DNA of 64,000 bases from an uncultured Paracoccaceae bacterium (lineage in GTDB: Bacteria > Pseudomonadota > Alphaproteobacteria > Rhodobacterales > Rhodobacteraceae), in NCBI GenBank assembly GCA_937146765.1, contig CAKZRP010000023.1, positions 28,711 through 92,710 on the forward strand, in the 5' to 3' direction. Shown here in pieces: positions 17,214 to 29,555 of this stretch. Below the pieces are notes generated by a model. The model saw nothing but the letters and a program-made list of their open reading frames with translations, ran no database searches and was not told where the DNA came from. The translations under genes were made by a program, and so were the position numbers. How positions within the stretch are numbered: the first letter of the stretch is position 1; every line of letters starts with the position of its first letter.

Positions 17214-19046
17214 ATGGGACCATTATTTTTCTCTCGGCTCCGAGCCACGGCGGCTGGATTCGCACTTCTTGCAACCACGAGTCTCGCGGCTGCAGAATCA
17301 GCGCATGGCATAGCTATGTATGGAGACCCGGCCCTTCCACCGGATTTTGAGGCACTTCCCTATGCCAACCCGGACGCGCCCAAGGGCGGTCGGGTGGTCT
17401 TTGGCAACCTCGAGAGCTTTGATTCACTCAATCCCTTTGTGAACAAGGGCAACCCGCCCTGGCAATTGCGGTTCTGGGCCTATGAAAGCCTGATGGGGCG
17501 ATCCTATGACGAGCCCTTTGCACTCTATGGTTTGCTGGCCGAATCGATCGAAACCCCGCCGGACCGCTCCTGGGTGGAATTCACCCTGCGCCCGGAGGCG
17601 CGATTCTCCGATGGCAGTCCAGTGACCGTGGAAGACGTGATCTGGTCCTACGAGACCCTGGGAACAGAAGGCAATCTACGGTACCGGGGGTTCTGGACCA
17701 AAGTGGCCAAGATCGAACAAACGGGCGAGCGCAGCCTGCGGCTGACCTTCGACACCGAAGACCGCGAATTGGCGTTGATTGCGGGTCTGCGTCCTATCCT
17801 GAAGAAGGCGCAATGGGAGGGCAAATCCTTCGCCGATGCCTCACCAACCGATGTGCCAATCGGAAGCGCTCCCTATGTCGTGACGGACTATGAACTCGGG
17901 CGCTCGCTGACCTTTAAGCGGAATCCAGACTATTGGGGCAACGACCTGCCTTTTCGCAAGGGCACCAACAACTACGACACGCTACAGCTTGAGTTCTTCG
18001 GAGACCAAACCGTCCTGTTCGAGGCTTTCAAGGCTGGCGATCTATCGGCGGTGCGCGAATTCAATGCCGCCAAGTGGGACAGCGATTACAACTTTTCCCG
18101 TGTCCAGAACGGTGCGGTCATCAAGACCGAAATCCCAGACCAAAAGCCATCGGGTATGACCGGCCTCGTCATGAACACCCGACGCCCCGCATTGGACGAT
18201 TGGCGGGTGCGACAAGCTTTGATCGAGGCTTTTAACTTCGAATTCATCAACGACACACTGACCGGAGGGCGCCTGCCGCGGATCACCTCCTATTTCTCGA
18301 ATTCCTACCTAAGCCTGCAGCCCGGCCCGGCAGAAGGGCGCGTTGCCGAACTACTGGCACCCTACGCCGAAACCCTGCTGCCCGGCACCTTGGAGGGCTA
18401 TACCCTCCCGGTCAGCGATGGAAGCGAGCGAAACCGCGAAAATCTGCGTTCAGCACGCGCCCTTTTGGAGGAGGCCGGGTGGACCATTGACAATGGGATA
18501 CTGAAGAATGCCGAAGGCCAGGCACTTGAACTGAAGGTGTTGCTCCAGCACGGCGACCTCGGCGAAGAGGAGATGCTTAAGGCCGTCGACATCTACGCCG
18601 CCTCGCTGGAGCGCCTCGGCATCAAACTGAAAACCGACCTCGTGGATGGCGCGCAGTTTGTGGAGCGGCAAGGTGAATATGATTTCGACCTGACATTCTT
18701 TCGACGCGATCTCTCCCTCAGCCCTGGCAACGAACAGATGCTCTATTGGGGGCATGAGGGGGCGAACGACCCAGGCTCGCGCAATCTCATGGGGATGAAC
18801 AGCCCCGCTGCCGAAGCGATGATCCAGCATATGCTGACCACCACGTCGCAAGAGGACTTCATCGCGGCGACGCGCGCCTTGGATCGTGTGCTGACAGCCG
18901 GACGATATGTCATTCCGATCTGGCAATACGCCAAATCCCGCATCGCCCATGACGCCTCGCTGCGTTATCCCCTGCGTATTCCCATCTACGGCGACGGTTT
19001 TTACTACATGCCAGAGGTCTGGTGGCACGCCGAAGCCGGGAACTGA
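17214..19046 (+). CDS. ABC transporter substrate-binding protein, YejA-like (oligopeptide family 5)
   Basis: A 610-residue periplasmic binding protein with a signal peptide cleaved near residue 27 (SLAAAESAHG). The mature region contains AMYGDPALPPDFEALPYANPDAPKGGR, a YejA hallmark, then the family-5 SBP blocks FSDGSPVTVEDVIWSYE and GSAPYVVTDYELGRSLTFKRNPDYWG. YejA delivers peptides (microcin C and antimicrobial-like peptides in relatives) to YejBEF. No permease or ATPase gene is adjacent, so this is an orphan receptor. A 10-bp inverted repeat follows at 19104-19137. Confidence 0.9.
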   Translation: MGPLFFSRLRATAAGFALLATTSLAAAESAHGIAMYGDPALPPDFEALPYANPDAPKGGRVVFGNLESFDSLNPFVNKGNPPWQLRFWAYESLMGRSYDEPFALYGLLAESIETPPDRSWVEFTLRPEARFSDGSPVTVEDVIWSYETLGTEGNLRYRGFWTKVAKIEQTGERSLRLTFDTEDRELALIAGLRPILKKAQWEGKSFADASPTDVPIGSAPYVVTDYELGRSLTFKRNPDYWGNDLPFRKGTNNYDTLQLEFFGDQTVLFEAFKAGDLSAVREFNAAKWDSDYNFSRVQNGAVIKTEIPDQKPSGMTGLVMNTRRPALDDWRVRQALIEAFNFEFINDTLTGGRLPRITSYFSNSYLSLQPGPAEGRVAELLAPYAETLLPGTLEGYTLPVSDGSERNRENLRSARALLEEAGWTIDNGILKNAEGQALELKVLLQHGDLGEEEMLKAVDIYAASLERLGIKLKTDLVDGAQFVERQGEYDFDLTFFRRDLSLSPGNEQMLYWGHEGANDPGSRNLMGMNSPAAEAMIQHMLTTTSQEDFIAATRALDRVLTAGRYVIPIWQYAKSRIAHDASLRYPLRIPIYGDGFYYMPEVWWHAEAGN

Positions 19047-19567
19047 CCCCGCACCGAGCCTCTATTCAAGGACCAGTCAGGCGCTCTAGTGCCACAGAAT
19101 CTGAGGTCTCTCCGGCGATGAATCGTTGGAGAGACCTTGTTCTTGAGAGTCCTGTGCTCGCCAGCCCTGCTCGCATCCGGACCGAAGAATCAGCGCCTGT
19201 ACCAATTGAGCCATCGCAGAAGGTGGTTTTTCCCCTACCGGACCGACAGGACCCACTGATGACGGTTGGTCTCTGCAACTGTGTCGGCGCTGCGTCAGGA
19301 GACCGCCGTTGAGGGCCCCTTGCCGCTCTCGGACAAAGGTCCCAATTAATATGGTTGGATTGCAGAACCTTAGCAGGTCATGGCAGCAATTTCCTAAAGT
19401 TCGCACAGACAAAAGAGATATGACAGCGCTGCGACACTGGCAGGCATCGGCGGCGACAGATCGCCGATTGTTGCAAAAGCTTCAAACAGCGCTGACAGGC
19501 TTTGCGTTTCTTGCTAAATTGAGCGACAGAATTTCGGATCGTATCCCAATCTGTGAGGGCACCGATA
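19047..19567. other. 521-bp gene-free region with an inverted repeat
   Basis: No convincing coding frame is present. The inverted repeat AGGTCTCTCC (19104-19113) / GGAGAGACCT (19128-19137), perfect over 10 bp with a 14-nt loop, lies 57 bp after the peptide-binding protein gene and may be its terminator. On the minus strand around 19150-19230 there is a degenerate tRNA-like stretch (GGCTCAATTGGTA) without a closing cloverleaf. The 3' part should hold the promoter of the small gene at 19568. Confidence 0.5.
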
Positions 19568-19792
19568 ATGAGTGGCACCGAATTCGACCTCTCAACGAGC
19601 ATGCCGCGCCTGCGTCAGCGCTTTCCCGATCTCGTGATCGACAGCACCATGTGTCCAGTGGCCCAAAGCGATGAATTCATCCACGCTCTTGCCTCAGCCC
19701 AAGGTATTTCCCTGACAGAAGCCCGCGAAGAGATGCGGGATTTTTTGTATATGGAGTCCCTGCGCGCGGAACTGACCTTGAGCGGGAACTGA
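19568..19792 (+). CDS. small hypothetical protein
   Basis: A 74-residue acidic protein starting at an ATG with GAGGG eight bases upstream. It has no signal peptide or membrane segment. The sequence PRLRQRFPDLVIDSTMCPVAQSDEF followed by LTEAREEMRDFLYMESL suggests a short extended N-terminus and an amphipathic C-terminal helix. I do not recognise a family. It converges on the XRE-cupin gene, 28 bp away, with no clear terminator between them. Confidence 0.55.
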   Translation: MSGTEFDLSTSMPRLRQRFPDLVIDSTMCPVAQSDEFIHALASAQGISLTEAREEMRDFLYMESLRAELTLSGN

Positions 19793-19820
19793 GACTGACC
19801 CTGGTCAGATCACGCGACCT

Positions 19821-20444
19821 TCACACCAATGACGTGACCCAAAGGATCATCGCATCCTCTGAACTGATGGATATGACATTGTGACCCATCGCGCCGTCAT
19901 AGTAGGCGCTGTCCCCACGACGCATTTCCACAGGCTCATAGAACTCGGTATAAAGTTTCACCACACCTGTAAGAACATAGAGAAACTCCTCGCCATCGTG
20001 GCGCACCCAGCCATCAAATTCCTCCATCGACCTAGCCCGGACACGCGCCCGGTAAGGCAACATGTTCTTGCGGGTCAAACCATCGGCTAGGAGTTCATGC
20101 TCGTAGGTTGCAGTGGCATGGGCAGATCCATCGCCGAACTTGGTGACGATCATACGACCGTTCACCTGATCCCGTTGTGGCGGAGTGAAGAGCTGAGGCA
20201 CCGAGATTTGCAGCCCCACGGCAAGCTTTTTCAACGCCTCGTAAGTCGGTGACATCTGGCCGTTTTCGATCTTGGAGAGCGTGGAACGCGCGAGACCGGC
20301 CTGATTGGCTGCATGTTCCAGGGTCCAATCGCGTTGCTTGCGCAATTCACGCACCCGCGCGCCCAGATCCAGGGGTTCCGGTTCACGGCTCTCGCCATTG
20401 GCGTGAGCGATAGATATCAATTTCTTGGGGTCGCGCTCGTCCAT
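19821..20444 (-). CDS. XRE-family transcriptional regulator with C-terminal cupin
   Basis: A 207-residue protein: HTH_XRE at about residues 30-85 (LGARVRELRKQRDWTLEHAANQAGLARSTLSKIENGQ) and a double-stranded beta-helix cupin at about 125-200 (DGEEFLYVLTGVVKLYTEF...RRGDSAYYDGAMGHNV). Regulators of this SutR/PuuR architecture sense a small ligand through the cupin. ATG 20444 is preceded by TAGGAC. It is divergent from an acyl-CoA ligase gene with only 77 bp between, so the ligase operon is its probable target. The ligand is unknown. Confidence 0.9.
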   Translation of the reverse strand: MDERDPKKLISIAHANGESREPEPLDLGARVRELRKQRDWTLEHAANQAGLARSTLSKIENGQMSPTYEALKKLAVGLQISVPQLFTPPQRDQVNGRMIVTKFGDGSAHATATYEHELLADGLTRKNMLPYRARVRARSMEEFDGWVRHDGEEFLYVLTGVVKLYTEFYEPVEMRRGDSAYYDGAMGHNVISISSEDAMILWVTSLV

Positions 20445-20521
20445 GGACGTCCTATAATTCTGCGCGCGCGCGCTTGCAACGCTCACTTGTGAAGCGGATG
20501 GCTAAAGGATAGGCCTTTTTC
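20445..20521. promoter_or_regulatory. divergent promoter/operator region
   Basis: The 77 bp between the regulator and the ligase hold a perfect TATAAT (20453-20458, plus strand), a 12-bp alternating GC run at about 20461-20472, and an imperfect inverted repeat CGCTTGCAA...TTGTGAAGCG at about 20471-20497 that is a reasonable operator candidate. Confidence 0.4.
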
Positions 20522-22045
20522 ATGCTCTCGATCTTCGACCAGGGGCCTCCGCCCCCTTGCCCGGCCCCGTTCAACCTTGCCGCCTATGTGCTGCGCGCGG
20601 CACCTGAACGGGCAGAACATCCCGCCTTGGTCATTCCGGGCCCGACCGATGACACCCTCTGGAGCTATTCCGCAGTCGAGGCTGCTGTTCGCGGGATCGC
20701 AACGGGCCTGTTGCGGGCCGGGTTCACGCCCGGCGATATGCTGTTGATGAGATTGGGGAATACAATCGATTTCCCGCTTGCTTTCCTCGGCGCGATCGCC
20801 GCCGGTCTGGTTCCAATCCCCACCTCCGCGCAACTGACCCAGCATGAGGTGGAACGTATCATCACCGAACTTTCCCCCGCTGCAGTCATTCGGGCGCCGG
20901 GCATTGCCAGCGGCTCCCATCCTCGCGAGATCCAGCTTTCCGAGCTGATCGACATGCGACACCTGCCCCCTGCGGACTACGCTCTGGGCGAGCCCGATCG
21001 CATTGCCTATGTGGTCTATACATCGGGCACCGGCGGTCGTCCTCGCGCCGTGGCACATGCACACCGTGCAATCTGGGCGCGGCGCATGATGATCCGGGAC
21101 TGGTACGATCTAGGACCTCAGGACCGATTGCTCCATGCAGGGGCCTTCAATTGGACCTTCACACTGGGGACTGGCATCATGGACCCGCTTTCGGTCGGAG
21201 CAACCGCCATCATTCCGGACCCGACAGTCCCCCTGGAGAGTCTGCCGAGGATCCTCAAGCGGACAGAGGCAACAATTTTTGCCGCAGTTCCAGGCGCTTA
21301 CAGAAAGATCCTCAAAGCACCCGATTTGCCCAGCCTTCCCAGACTGCGCCATGGGCTTGCGGCCGGAGAGAAACTTTCCGAGGAGATCTGCAAGGAATGG
21401 ATGCAACGAGTCGGCACCCGGATTTATGAGGCATTCGGAATGTCAGAATGTTCCACCTTCATCTCCGCCGCACCCCATAGGCCCGCAATGGGCAATGCAC
21501 TGGGGACACCGCAATCCGGGCGCCGCGTGGCGATCCTCGCCCCGGACGGGCCGGCACCGCTCGGCGAGGAAGGGATCATCGCCATCCACCGCGACGATCC
21601 AGGATTGATGTTGGGGTATCTCAACGCAGCCGAGGAAACATCTGCCCGGTTTCAAGCCGACTGGTTCTTGACCGGAGATCGGGGGATTATGGAAGAAAGC
21701 GGCCAGATCCGCTACATGGGGCGCAATGACGACATGATGAACGCTGGTGGCTTCCGGGTGTCACCGCTGGAGGTCGAAAAAGCCTTTGCCGAGGTCGACG
21801 GACTGCGTCAGTTCGCGGTCTGCGAGGTGGAAGTGAAACCGGATGTGCGGATCATCGTGGGCTTCTTCAGTGGTCGCGAAGACGTGACGGAAGCGAGACT
21901 TCAGGCTTTTGCGGAAACCGAACTGGCAGAGTACAAACGCCCCAAAATCTATTATCGCCTCGCAGAGTTTCCCACCAATCCCAATGGCAAGCTTCTGCGC
22001 CGCGCATTGCCGGACCTGTTTCGGGCGACACAGACCAAGGACTGA
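20522..22045 (+). CDS. acyl-CoA synthetase (AMP-forming), benzoate-CoA-ligase-like
   Basis: A 507-residue ANL-superfamily enzyme. Core motifs are the P-loop YTSGTGGRPRAVAHAH (the usual K is R-A here), YEAFGMSECS (A5), WFLTGDRG (A7), GRNDDMMNAGGFRVSPLEVE (A8) and the catalytic lysine in NPNGKLLRRAL (A10). It activates a carboxylic acid as acyl-AMP, then acyl-CoA. The overall look (MLRLGNTIDFPLAFLGAIAAG) resembles benzoate-CoA-ligase-type enzymes, but the acid is not determined by sequence. The DsbA-like gene follows three bases after its stop. Confidence 0.85.
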   Translation: MLSIFDQGPPPPCPAPFNLAAYVLRAAPERAEHPALVIPGPTDDTLWSYSAVEAAVRGIATGLLRAGFTPGDMLLMRLGNTIDFPLAFLGAIAAGLVPIPTSAQLTQHEVERIITELSPAAVIRAPGIASGSHPREIQLSELIDMRHLPPADYALGEPDRIAYVVYTSGTGGRPRAVAHAHRAIWARRMMIRDWYDLGPQDRLLHAGAFNWTFTLGTGIMDPLSVGATAIIPDPTVPLESLPRILKRTEATIFAAVPGAYRKILKAPDLPSLPRLRHGLAAGEKLSEEICKEWMQRVGTRIYEAFGMSECSTFISAAPHRPAMGNALGTPQSGRRVAILAPDGPAPLGEEGIIAIHRDDPGLMLGYLNAAEETSARFQADWFLTGDRGIMEESGQIRYMGRNDDMMNAGGFRVSPLEVEKAFAEVDGLRQFAVCEVEVKPDVRIIVGFFSGREDVTEARLQAFAETELAEYKRPKIYYRLAEFPTNPNGKLLRRALPDLFRATQTKD

Positions 22046-22048
22046 CCC

Positions 22049-22738
22049 ATGACCCAAGTAAAGCTGGATATTCTCTCCGACCCGATCTGCCCCTGGTGCT
22101 ATATCGGCAAGACATTGCTGGACCGCGCACTTGCACAGGACCCGGACCATCCCTTCGTCATCGAGTGGCATCCCTTTCAGCTCAACCCTGACATGCCCGA
22201 CGAAGGGATGGATCGGCGCGCCTATCTCGAGAGCAAGTTCGGGGGCAAGGACAACGCGGTACGTGTCTATGCTCAGATCGCGGAGCATGCCGAGAAAGCA
22301 GGAATCAAGATCAACTTTGAAGCCATGACACGGACTCCAAACACCGTTGACGCACATCGGCTGATTCACTGGGCCGGACTGGAAAACAAGCAATCCGCTG
22401 TGGTGGACGGTCTGTTTCAAGCCTATTTTGTCGACGGCAAGAACATCGGTGATCCGGCAACCCTGGCCGATATCGCTCAATCGGCAGGCTTGGAGCGTCA
22501 GATGATCGAGACGCTTCTGAAAGGTGCAAGCGACCGCGAGGAAATCCAGACCCGAGACGCACACTCGCGCAAGATGGGGGTGAATTCCGTCCCGACCTTC
22601 ATCCTGGCCAATCAGCATGTGGTTCCCGGCGCCCAGCCAACCGAGCTATGGACGCAGGTCATAGCCGATATTCGAGCGCAGGTGTCGGATCCGGACTCGA
22701 TTGAATCCACTCATGAAGGCACGCAAACAAAACACTGA
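22049..22738 (+). CDS. DsbA family oxidoreductase (FrnE-like)
   Basis: A 229-residue thioredoxin-fold protein with CPWC active site at residues 14-17 (SDPICPWCYIGK) and the FrnE/2-hydroxychromene isomerase-like helical insertion; the cis-proline loop is GVNSVPTFIL. No signal peptide, so it is cytoplasmic, unlike true DsbA. FrnE proteins are linked to polyketide maturation and oxidative stress. The tight spacing to the acyl-CoA ligase (3 bp) makes a two-gene operon under the divergent XRE-cupin regulator likely. Confidence 0.9.
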   Translation: MTQVKLDILSDPICPWCYIGKTLLDRALAQDPDHPFVIEWHPFQLNPDMPDEGMDRRAYLESKFGGKDNAVRVYAQIAEHAEKAGIKINFEAMTRTPNTVDAHRLIHWAGLENKQSAVVDGLFQAYFVDGKNIGDPATLADIAQSAGLERQMIETLLKGASDREEIQTRDAHSRKMGVNSVPTFILANQHVVPGAQPTELWTQVIADIRAQVSDPDSIESTHEGTQTKH

Positions 22739-22805
22739 AATCACGTGCTATTTCAAAACTTGTGCGAATTTCAGGCAGTCTGAGCCTCTGGCAGCGCACA
22801 GAGCT

Positions 22806-22817
22806 ATGTGCGCACAT
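22806..22817. promoter_or_regulatory. palindrome upstream of MFS exporter
   Basis: ATGTGCGCACAT is a perfect 12-bp palindrome in the 192-bp gap before the exporter gene. It could be a dimeric regulator site; no regulator gene is adjacent on that side. Confidence 0.35.
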
Positions 22818-22930
22818 TTAACAGTTGAAGCACTTCACGGGATCCAAAATCCATGTTAGCGCCTGTCTCGCCGGTGTCCGAACCTGCGGCGATGCCCGCC
22901 GCCGTTCAAGTCACCGGGAGAGGTTTACAC

Positions 22931-24154
22931 ATGATTGAGCAACGCAAGTCCGCGCTGTCCCAAGGAGAATTCATCGCCATGATTGCGATGATGTTCGCCA
23001 CGATCGCTTTCTCGATCGACGCCATGCTGCCCGCCTTGCCTGAAATCGGCGCCACCCTGAGCCCCGAGGACGGCAATCGGGCACAGCTGATCGTGACCGC
23101 CTTTGTCGTAGGCATGGGGATCGGGACCTTCTTTACCGGCCCACTGTCGGACGCCTTTGGCCGCAAACCGGTGATTTTTGCCGGATCGGCTCTCTACTGC
23201 TTGGGCGCATTGTCCTGTTATTTCAGCCAGTCGATGGAGACCATCCTGATCTCGCGAGTCCTGATGGGACTTGGGGCCGCGGCACCGCGTGTGGTCGCTA
23301 TTGCCATCGTGCGGGACCTTTATGTGGGTCGCGACATGGCCCGGATCATGTCGCTCGCGATGATGATCTTTACGCTGGTCCCCGCCTTCGCACCGCTGCT
23401 GGGCTCCGGCATCATCCTGCTGTCCGATTGGCGCGGGATTTTTGCAGCCTTTGCGCTGTTCTCCATCATCGTTGTGCTCTGGATGGGCCTGCGTCTGGAA
23501 GAACCACTGAAGAAGGAACATCGCCGCCCGTTCCGCCTTCCCCAACTGGGCGCGGCCCTGCGCGAAATGATGTCGCATCCAACCGTGCGACTTTCTATCC
23601 TCGCACAGACCTTCTGCATGGCCATGCTGTTCACCATGATCGTGATGGTTCAGCCGGTCTATGACGTAGTCTATCACCGTGCCGAGAGCTTCCCTGTCTG
23701 GTTCATGATCGTGGCGCTACTGGCAGGCTCGGCAAGTTTCCTCAACGCCTCGCTTGTCGGTCGCGTCGGTATGCGGCGTATGGTGACCTGGGCGCTCGGG
23801 GTGCAGATCATTGGCAGCACGCTGATGTTCCTCGCCACCACCGTCGATTTCGCTGATCCTCTGGGCTTCTATCTCTTCGTGGCCTGGCAAACGAGCGTCT
23901 TTTTCATGGTCGGCCTGACACTGGGGAACCTCAACGCCATCGCGATGGAGCCGATGGGCCACATCGCCGGCATGGCGGCTTCAGTCATGGGCGCTCTGGC
24001 AACCGTCGCCGCAGCGATGATTGCCGCGCCGGTGGGACTGCTATTCGACGGGACAATCGTTCCCATGGTGGGCGGGGTTCTGTCGACCGCGGTTCTGGCC
24101 TTCCTCACCATGCTGTGGATGGGCCGGGTCGAAGAGATGACCGCCCCCGCCTAA
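22931..24154 (+). CDS. MFS multidrug transporter, Bcr/CflA family
   Basis: A 407-residue 12-helix transporter. It has DAMLPALPEIG in helix 1, the MFS motif A-like GPLSDAFGRKPV between helices 2 and 3, and SRVLMGLGAAAPRVVAIAIVRDLY, the drug-proton antiporter motif of the Bcr/CflA (DHA1) group. Such proteins export bicyclomycin, sulfonamides or cysteine; the substrate here is unknown. ATG 22931 is preceded by GGGAGAGG. An in-frame ATG at 22853 lacks a ribosome-binding site and would add a non-conserved leader. Confidence 0.9.
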   Translation: MIEQRKSALSQGEFIAMIAMMFATIAFSIDAMLPALPEIGATLSPEDGNRAQLIVTAFVVGMGIGTFFTGPLSDAFGRKPVIFAGSALYCLGALSCYFSQSMETILISRVLMGLGAAAPRVVAIAIVRDLYVGRDMARIMSLAMMIFTLVPAFAPLLGSGIILLSDWRGIFAAFALFSIIVVLWMGLRLEEPLKKEHRRPFRLPQLGAALREMMSHPTVRLSILAQTFCMAMLFTMIVMVQPVYDVVYHRAESFPVWFMIVALLAGSASFLNASLVGRVGMRRMVTWALGVQIIGSTLMFLATTVDFADPLGFYLFVAWQTSVFFMVGLTLGNLNAIAMEPMGHIAGMAASVMGALATVAAAMIAAPVGLLFDGTIVPMVGGVLSTAVLAFLTMLWMGRVEEMTAPA

Positions 24155-24175
24155 AGACCTGCCGCGCGGCGATTG

Positions 24176-24212
24176 AAAAAAGCCCTCTCAAGACGTCTTG
24201 AGAGGGCTTTTT

Positions 24213-24213
<1 letters not shown>
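24176..24213. terminator. bidirectional terminator between MFS gene and mfd
   Basis: AAAAGCCCTCTCAAGA / TCTTGAGAGGGCTTTT forms an uninterrupted palindrome centred on ACGT with A/T runs on both sides. It serves both convergent genes; its right end reaches the mfd stop codon. Confidence 0.9.
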
Positions 24214-27668
<3,455 letters not shown>

Positions 27669-27702
27669 CGGCCCTGTCTCCCTGTTCTGCGGATTGCGCG
27701 GC

Positions 27703-28227
27703 TCAGCCGAGCGCGCCGATGGTCAAGTTTTGATACATGCCCCAGATCCCGGTGACGAATATAGACATGACACCAACAAGTTGAATGCTGATGCGCGTGC
27801 GACCCAGCCGACGACAAAGCGCTTCGGTGTCGTGGGGCACCGCTCTTAGCCTATGTGCTGTAGCGAGATTGAGGAAGCCCACGACGTTCATTGGCAGCAC
27901 CATCAACACCAGAGCCTGGGCAAATTCAACACCATAGTAGAATCCCAGCAAGAGCAGCGACGTGACCAAAAAGAACATGAACCCAGTCAGAAAGAATCCT
28001 GATACATCAGAGGTATGCAGCAACCTGTTGACCTGAATTCGAACCAGGTCGTGAAGATCTTGTTCCGCCTGCCCACCATTGCGCAGCGCACGAGAAACCA
28101 TATCGAAGGGGACCCCTAGAACCCAATGGCTTGCCGTCGACCACAAGACAGCCAAGGCGATCCAGTACCAAAGGTTGGAAAACGACCGCAGGTCAATGAT
28201 CTCTACGATAATGCTAAACAGATCCAA
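27703..28227 (-). CDS. inner-membrane protein of unknown function
   Basis: A 174-residue protein with about four helices (FSNLWYWIALAVLW, GFFLTGFMFFLVTS, FAQALVLMVLPMNVV, ISIQLVGVMSIFV). Relatives in Rhodobacterales carry the label component of SufBCD complex, but nothing in the sequence (no cysteine motif, no ATPase) supports an Fe-S role. The start is uncertain: the TTG at 28227 gives LDLFSIIVEIIDLRSF, the likely conserved N-terminus; the ATG at 28341 would add 38 unlike residues and run into the hemB upstream region. It precedes mfd on the same strand. Confidence 0.65.
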   Translation of the reverse strand: MDLFSIIVEIIDLRSFSNLWYWIALAVLWSTASHWVLGVPFDMVSRALRNGGQAEQDLHDLVRIQVNRLLHTSDVSGFFLTGFMFFLVTSLLLLGFYYGVEFAQALVLMVLPMNVVGFLNLATAHRLRAVPHDTEALCRRLGRTRISIQLVGVMSIFVTGIWGMYQNLTIGALG

Positions 28228-28419
28228 AGCGGTTTCCAGTCTCGAATAAAGAGGTCTCTCGGCGCCTCCGGACGCCTGGCGCCCTGTCTCCTTCCCGCTT
28301 ATCCATCGCTCTTTCTTCTGACACAAGTCCTGCTGCGGCATTTAGGCGGCGCCTCGGCACTTGTGAAACACATGAATTCCATGCCACCCATAGACACCGC
28401 AATCGAAGACGAGTCCGAC

Positions 28420-29418
28420 ATGATCCCTTTCCTCGCTCCGTTTCCCGCCGCACGCCCGCGCCGCCTGCGTGCAGGTGCCGCCTTGCGCAACCTGGTTCGG
28501 GAGCATGAACTGTCGGTCAACGATCTGATCTGGCCGATCTTTGTCCGCGATGGCGAGGGAATTGAGGAACCGGTCCCTTCCATGCCAGGCGTTGACCGGC
28601 TGTCGGTGGACAATGTGGTGAAGGCTGCGATCGAAGCCCATGCCTTGGGCATTCCAGCAATTTGCCTGTTTCCCTATACTGACCCGGCGCTGAAGACCGA
28701 GGATTGCGCCGAGGCCTGGAACCCTGAGAACCTCTGTAATCGGGCCATTCGCGCCATCAAGGCGGCGGTACCGGATCTGGCAGTGATGACAGATGTTGCG
28801 CTCGATCCCTACAATATAAACGGCCACGACGGCTTTGTGATTGATGGAGAAATCCACAATGATGAGACGGTCGAGGCGCTGGTGAAGATGACCCTGGCCC
28901 AGGCGGAAGCGGGGGCGGATATCATCGGTCCCTCGGACATGATGGACGGGCGCATCGGTGCCATGCGGGGCGCGCTGGAATCTGGTGGCTACCAGAATGT
29001 CACCATCCTGTCCTACTCGGCAAAATACGCCTCAGGCTTCTACGGGCCCTTCCGAGATGCGGTTGGGGCTTCCGGAGCACTCAAGGGCGACAAGAAGACC
29101 TATCAGATGGACCCCGGCAATGCGGATGAGGCCCTGCGCATGATCGCGCGGGATCTCGCCGAAGGAGCCGATATGGTGATGATCAAACCAGGTATGGCCT
29201 ATCTGGATATCTGCCATCGGGTCAAAGCAGGCTTTGGCGTTCCGACCTTCGCCTACCAGGTCTCCGGCGAATATGCGATGATCCAGGCAGCCGCCCTAAA
29301 CGGTTGGATTGACGGGGAAAAGGTCATGCTGGAGAGCTTGATGGCCTTCCGACGGGCGGGCTGTGACGGGGTGCTGACCTATTTCGCGCCTCAGGTCGCT
29401 CGCATCCTGAACCGCTGA
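28420..29418 (+). CDS. hemB: delta-aminolevulinic acid dehydratase
   Basis: A 332-residue porphobilinogen synthase. The two catalytic lysines are in YSAKYASGFYGPF and MVMIKPGMAYLD. In the metal site the cysteines of zinc enzymes are replaced: TDVALDPYNINGHDG has Ala and Asp where Zn enzymes read DVCLC...GHCG. This is the Mg-dependent type known from Bradyrhizobium and Rhodobacter relatives. Start chosen at ATG 28420, which gives the family length; ATG 28381 in the same frame is an alternative. The gene is divergent from the membrane protein and mfd. Confidence 0.95.
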   Translation: MIPFLAPFPAARPRRLRAGAALRNLVREHELSVNDLIWPIFVRDGEGIEEPVPSMPGVDRLSVDNVVKAAIEAHALGIPAICLFPYTDPALKTEDCAEAWNPENLCNRAIRAIKAAVPDLAVMTDVALDPYNINGHDGFVIDGEIHNDETVEALVKMTLAQAEAGADIIGPSDMMDGRIGAMRGALESGGYQNVTILSYSAKYASGFYGPFRDAVGASGALKGDKKTYQMDPGNADEALRMIARDLAEGADMVMIKPGMAYLDICHRVKAGFGVPTFAYQVSGEYAMIQAAALNGWIDGEKVMLESLMAFRRAGCDGVLTYFAPQVARILNR

Positions 29419-29555
29419 TCAAGATCATTTGACCGCAGAAAGGCGGGATCTCGCGCAGCGCGGGTGTTCGCAGGATGACTTCGCCGCGGATTATGCATAT
29501 ACTGCACGCAAACAAGGTGCAAAAAGCACCATAACAACTTGCAGGTAATTGAGAA

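Noticed and set aside
19150..19235. tRNA-like sequence on the minus strand
   Set aside because: A D-loop-like GGCTCAATTGGTA is present, but the acceptor arms do not pair and no T arm closes. It may be a remnant but is not a tRNA.
28228..28341. Upstream start of the membrane protein gene at 28341
   Set aside because: It would add 38 basic, non-conserved residues; the TTG at 28227 gives the hydrophobic conserved-looking N-terminus. Kept as an alternative.
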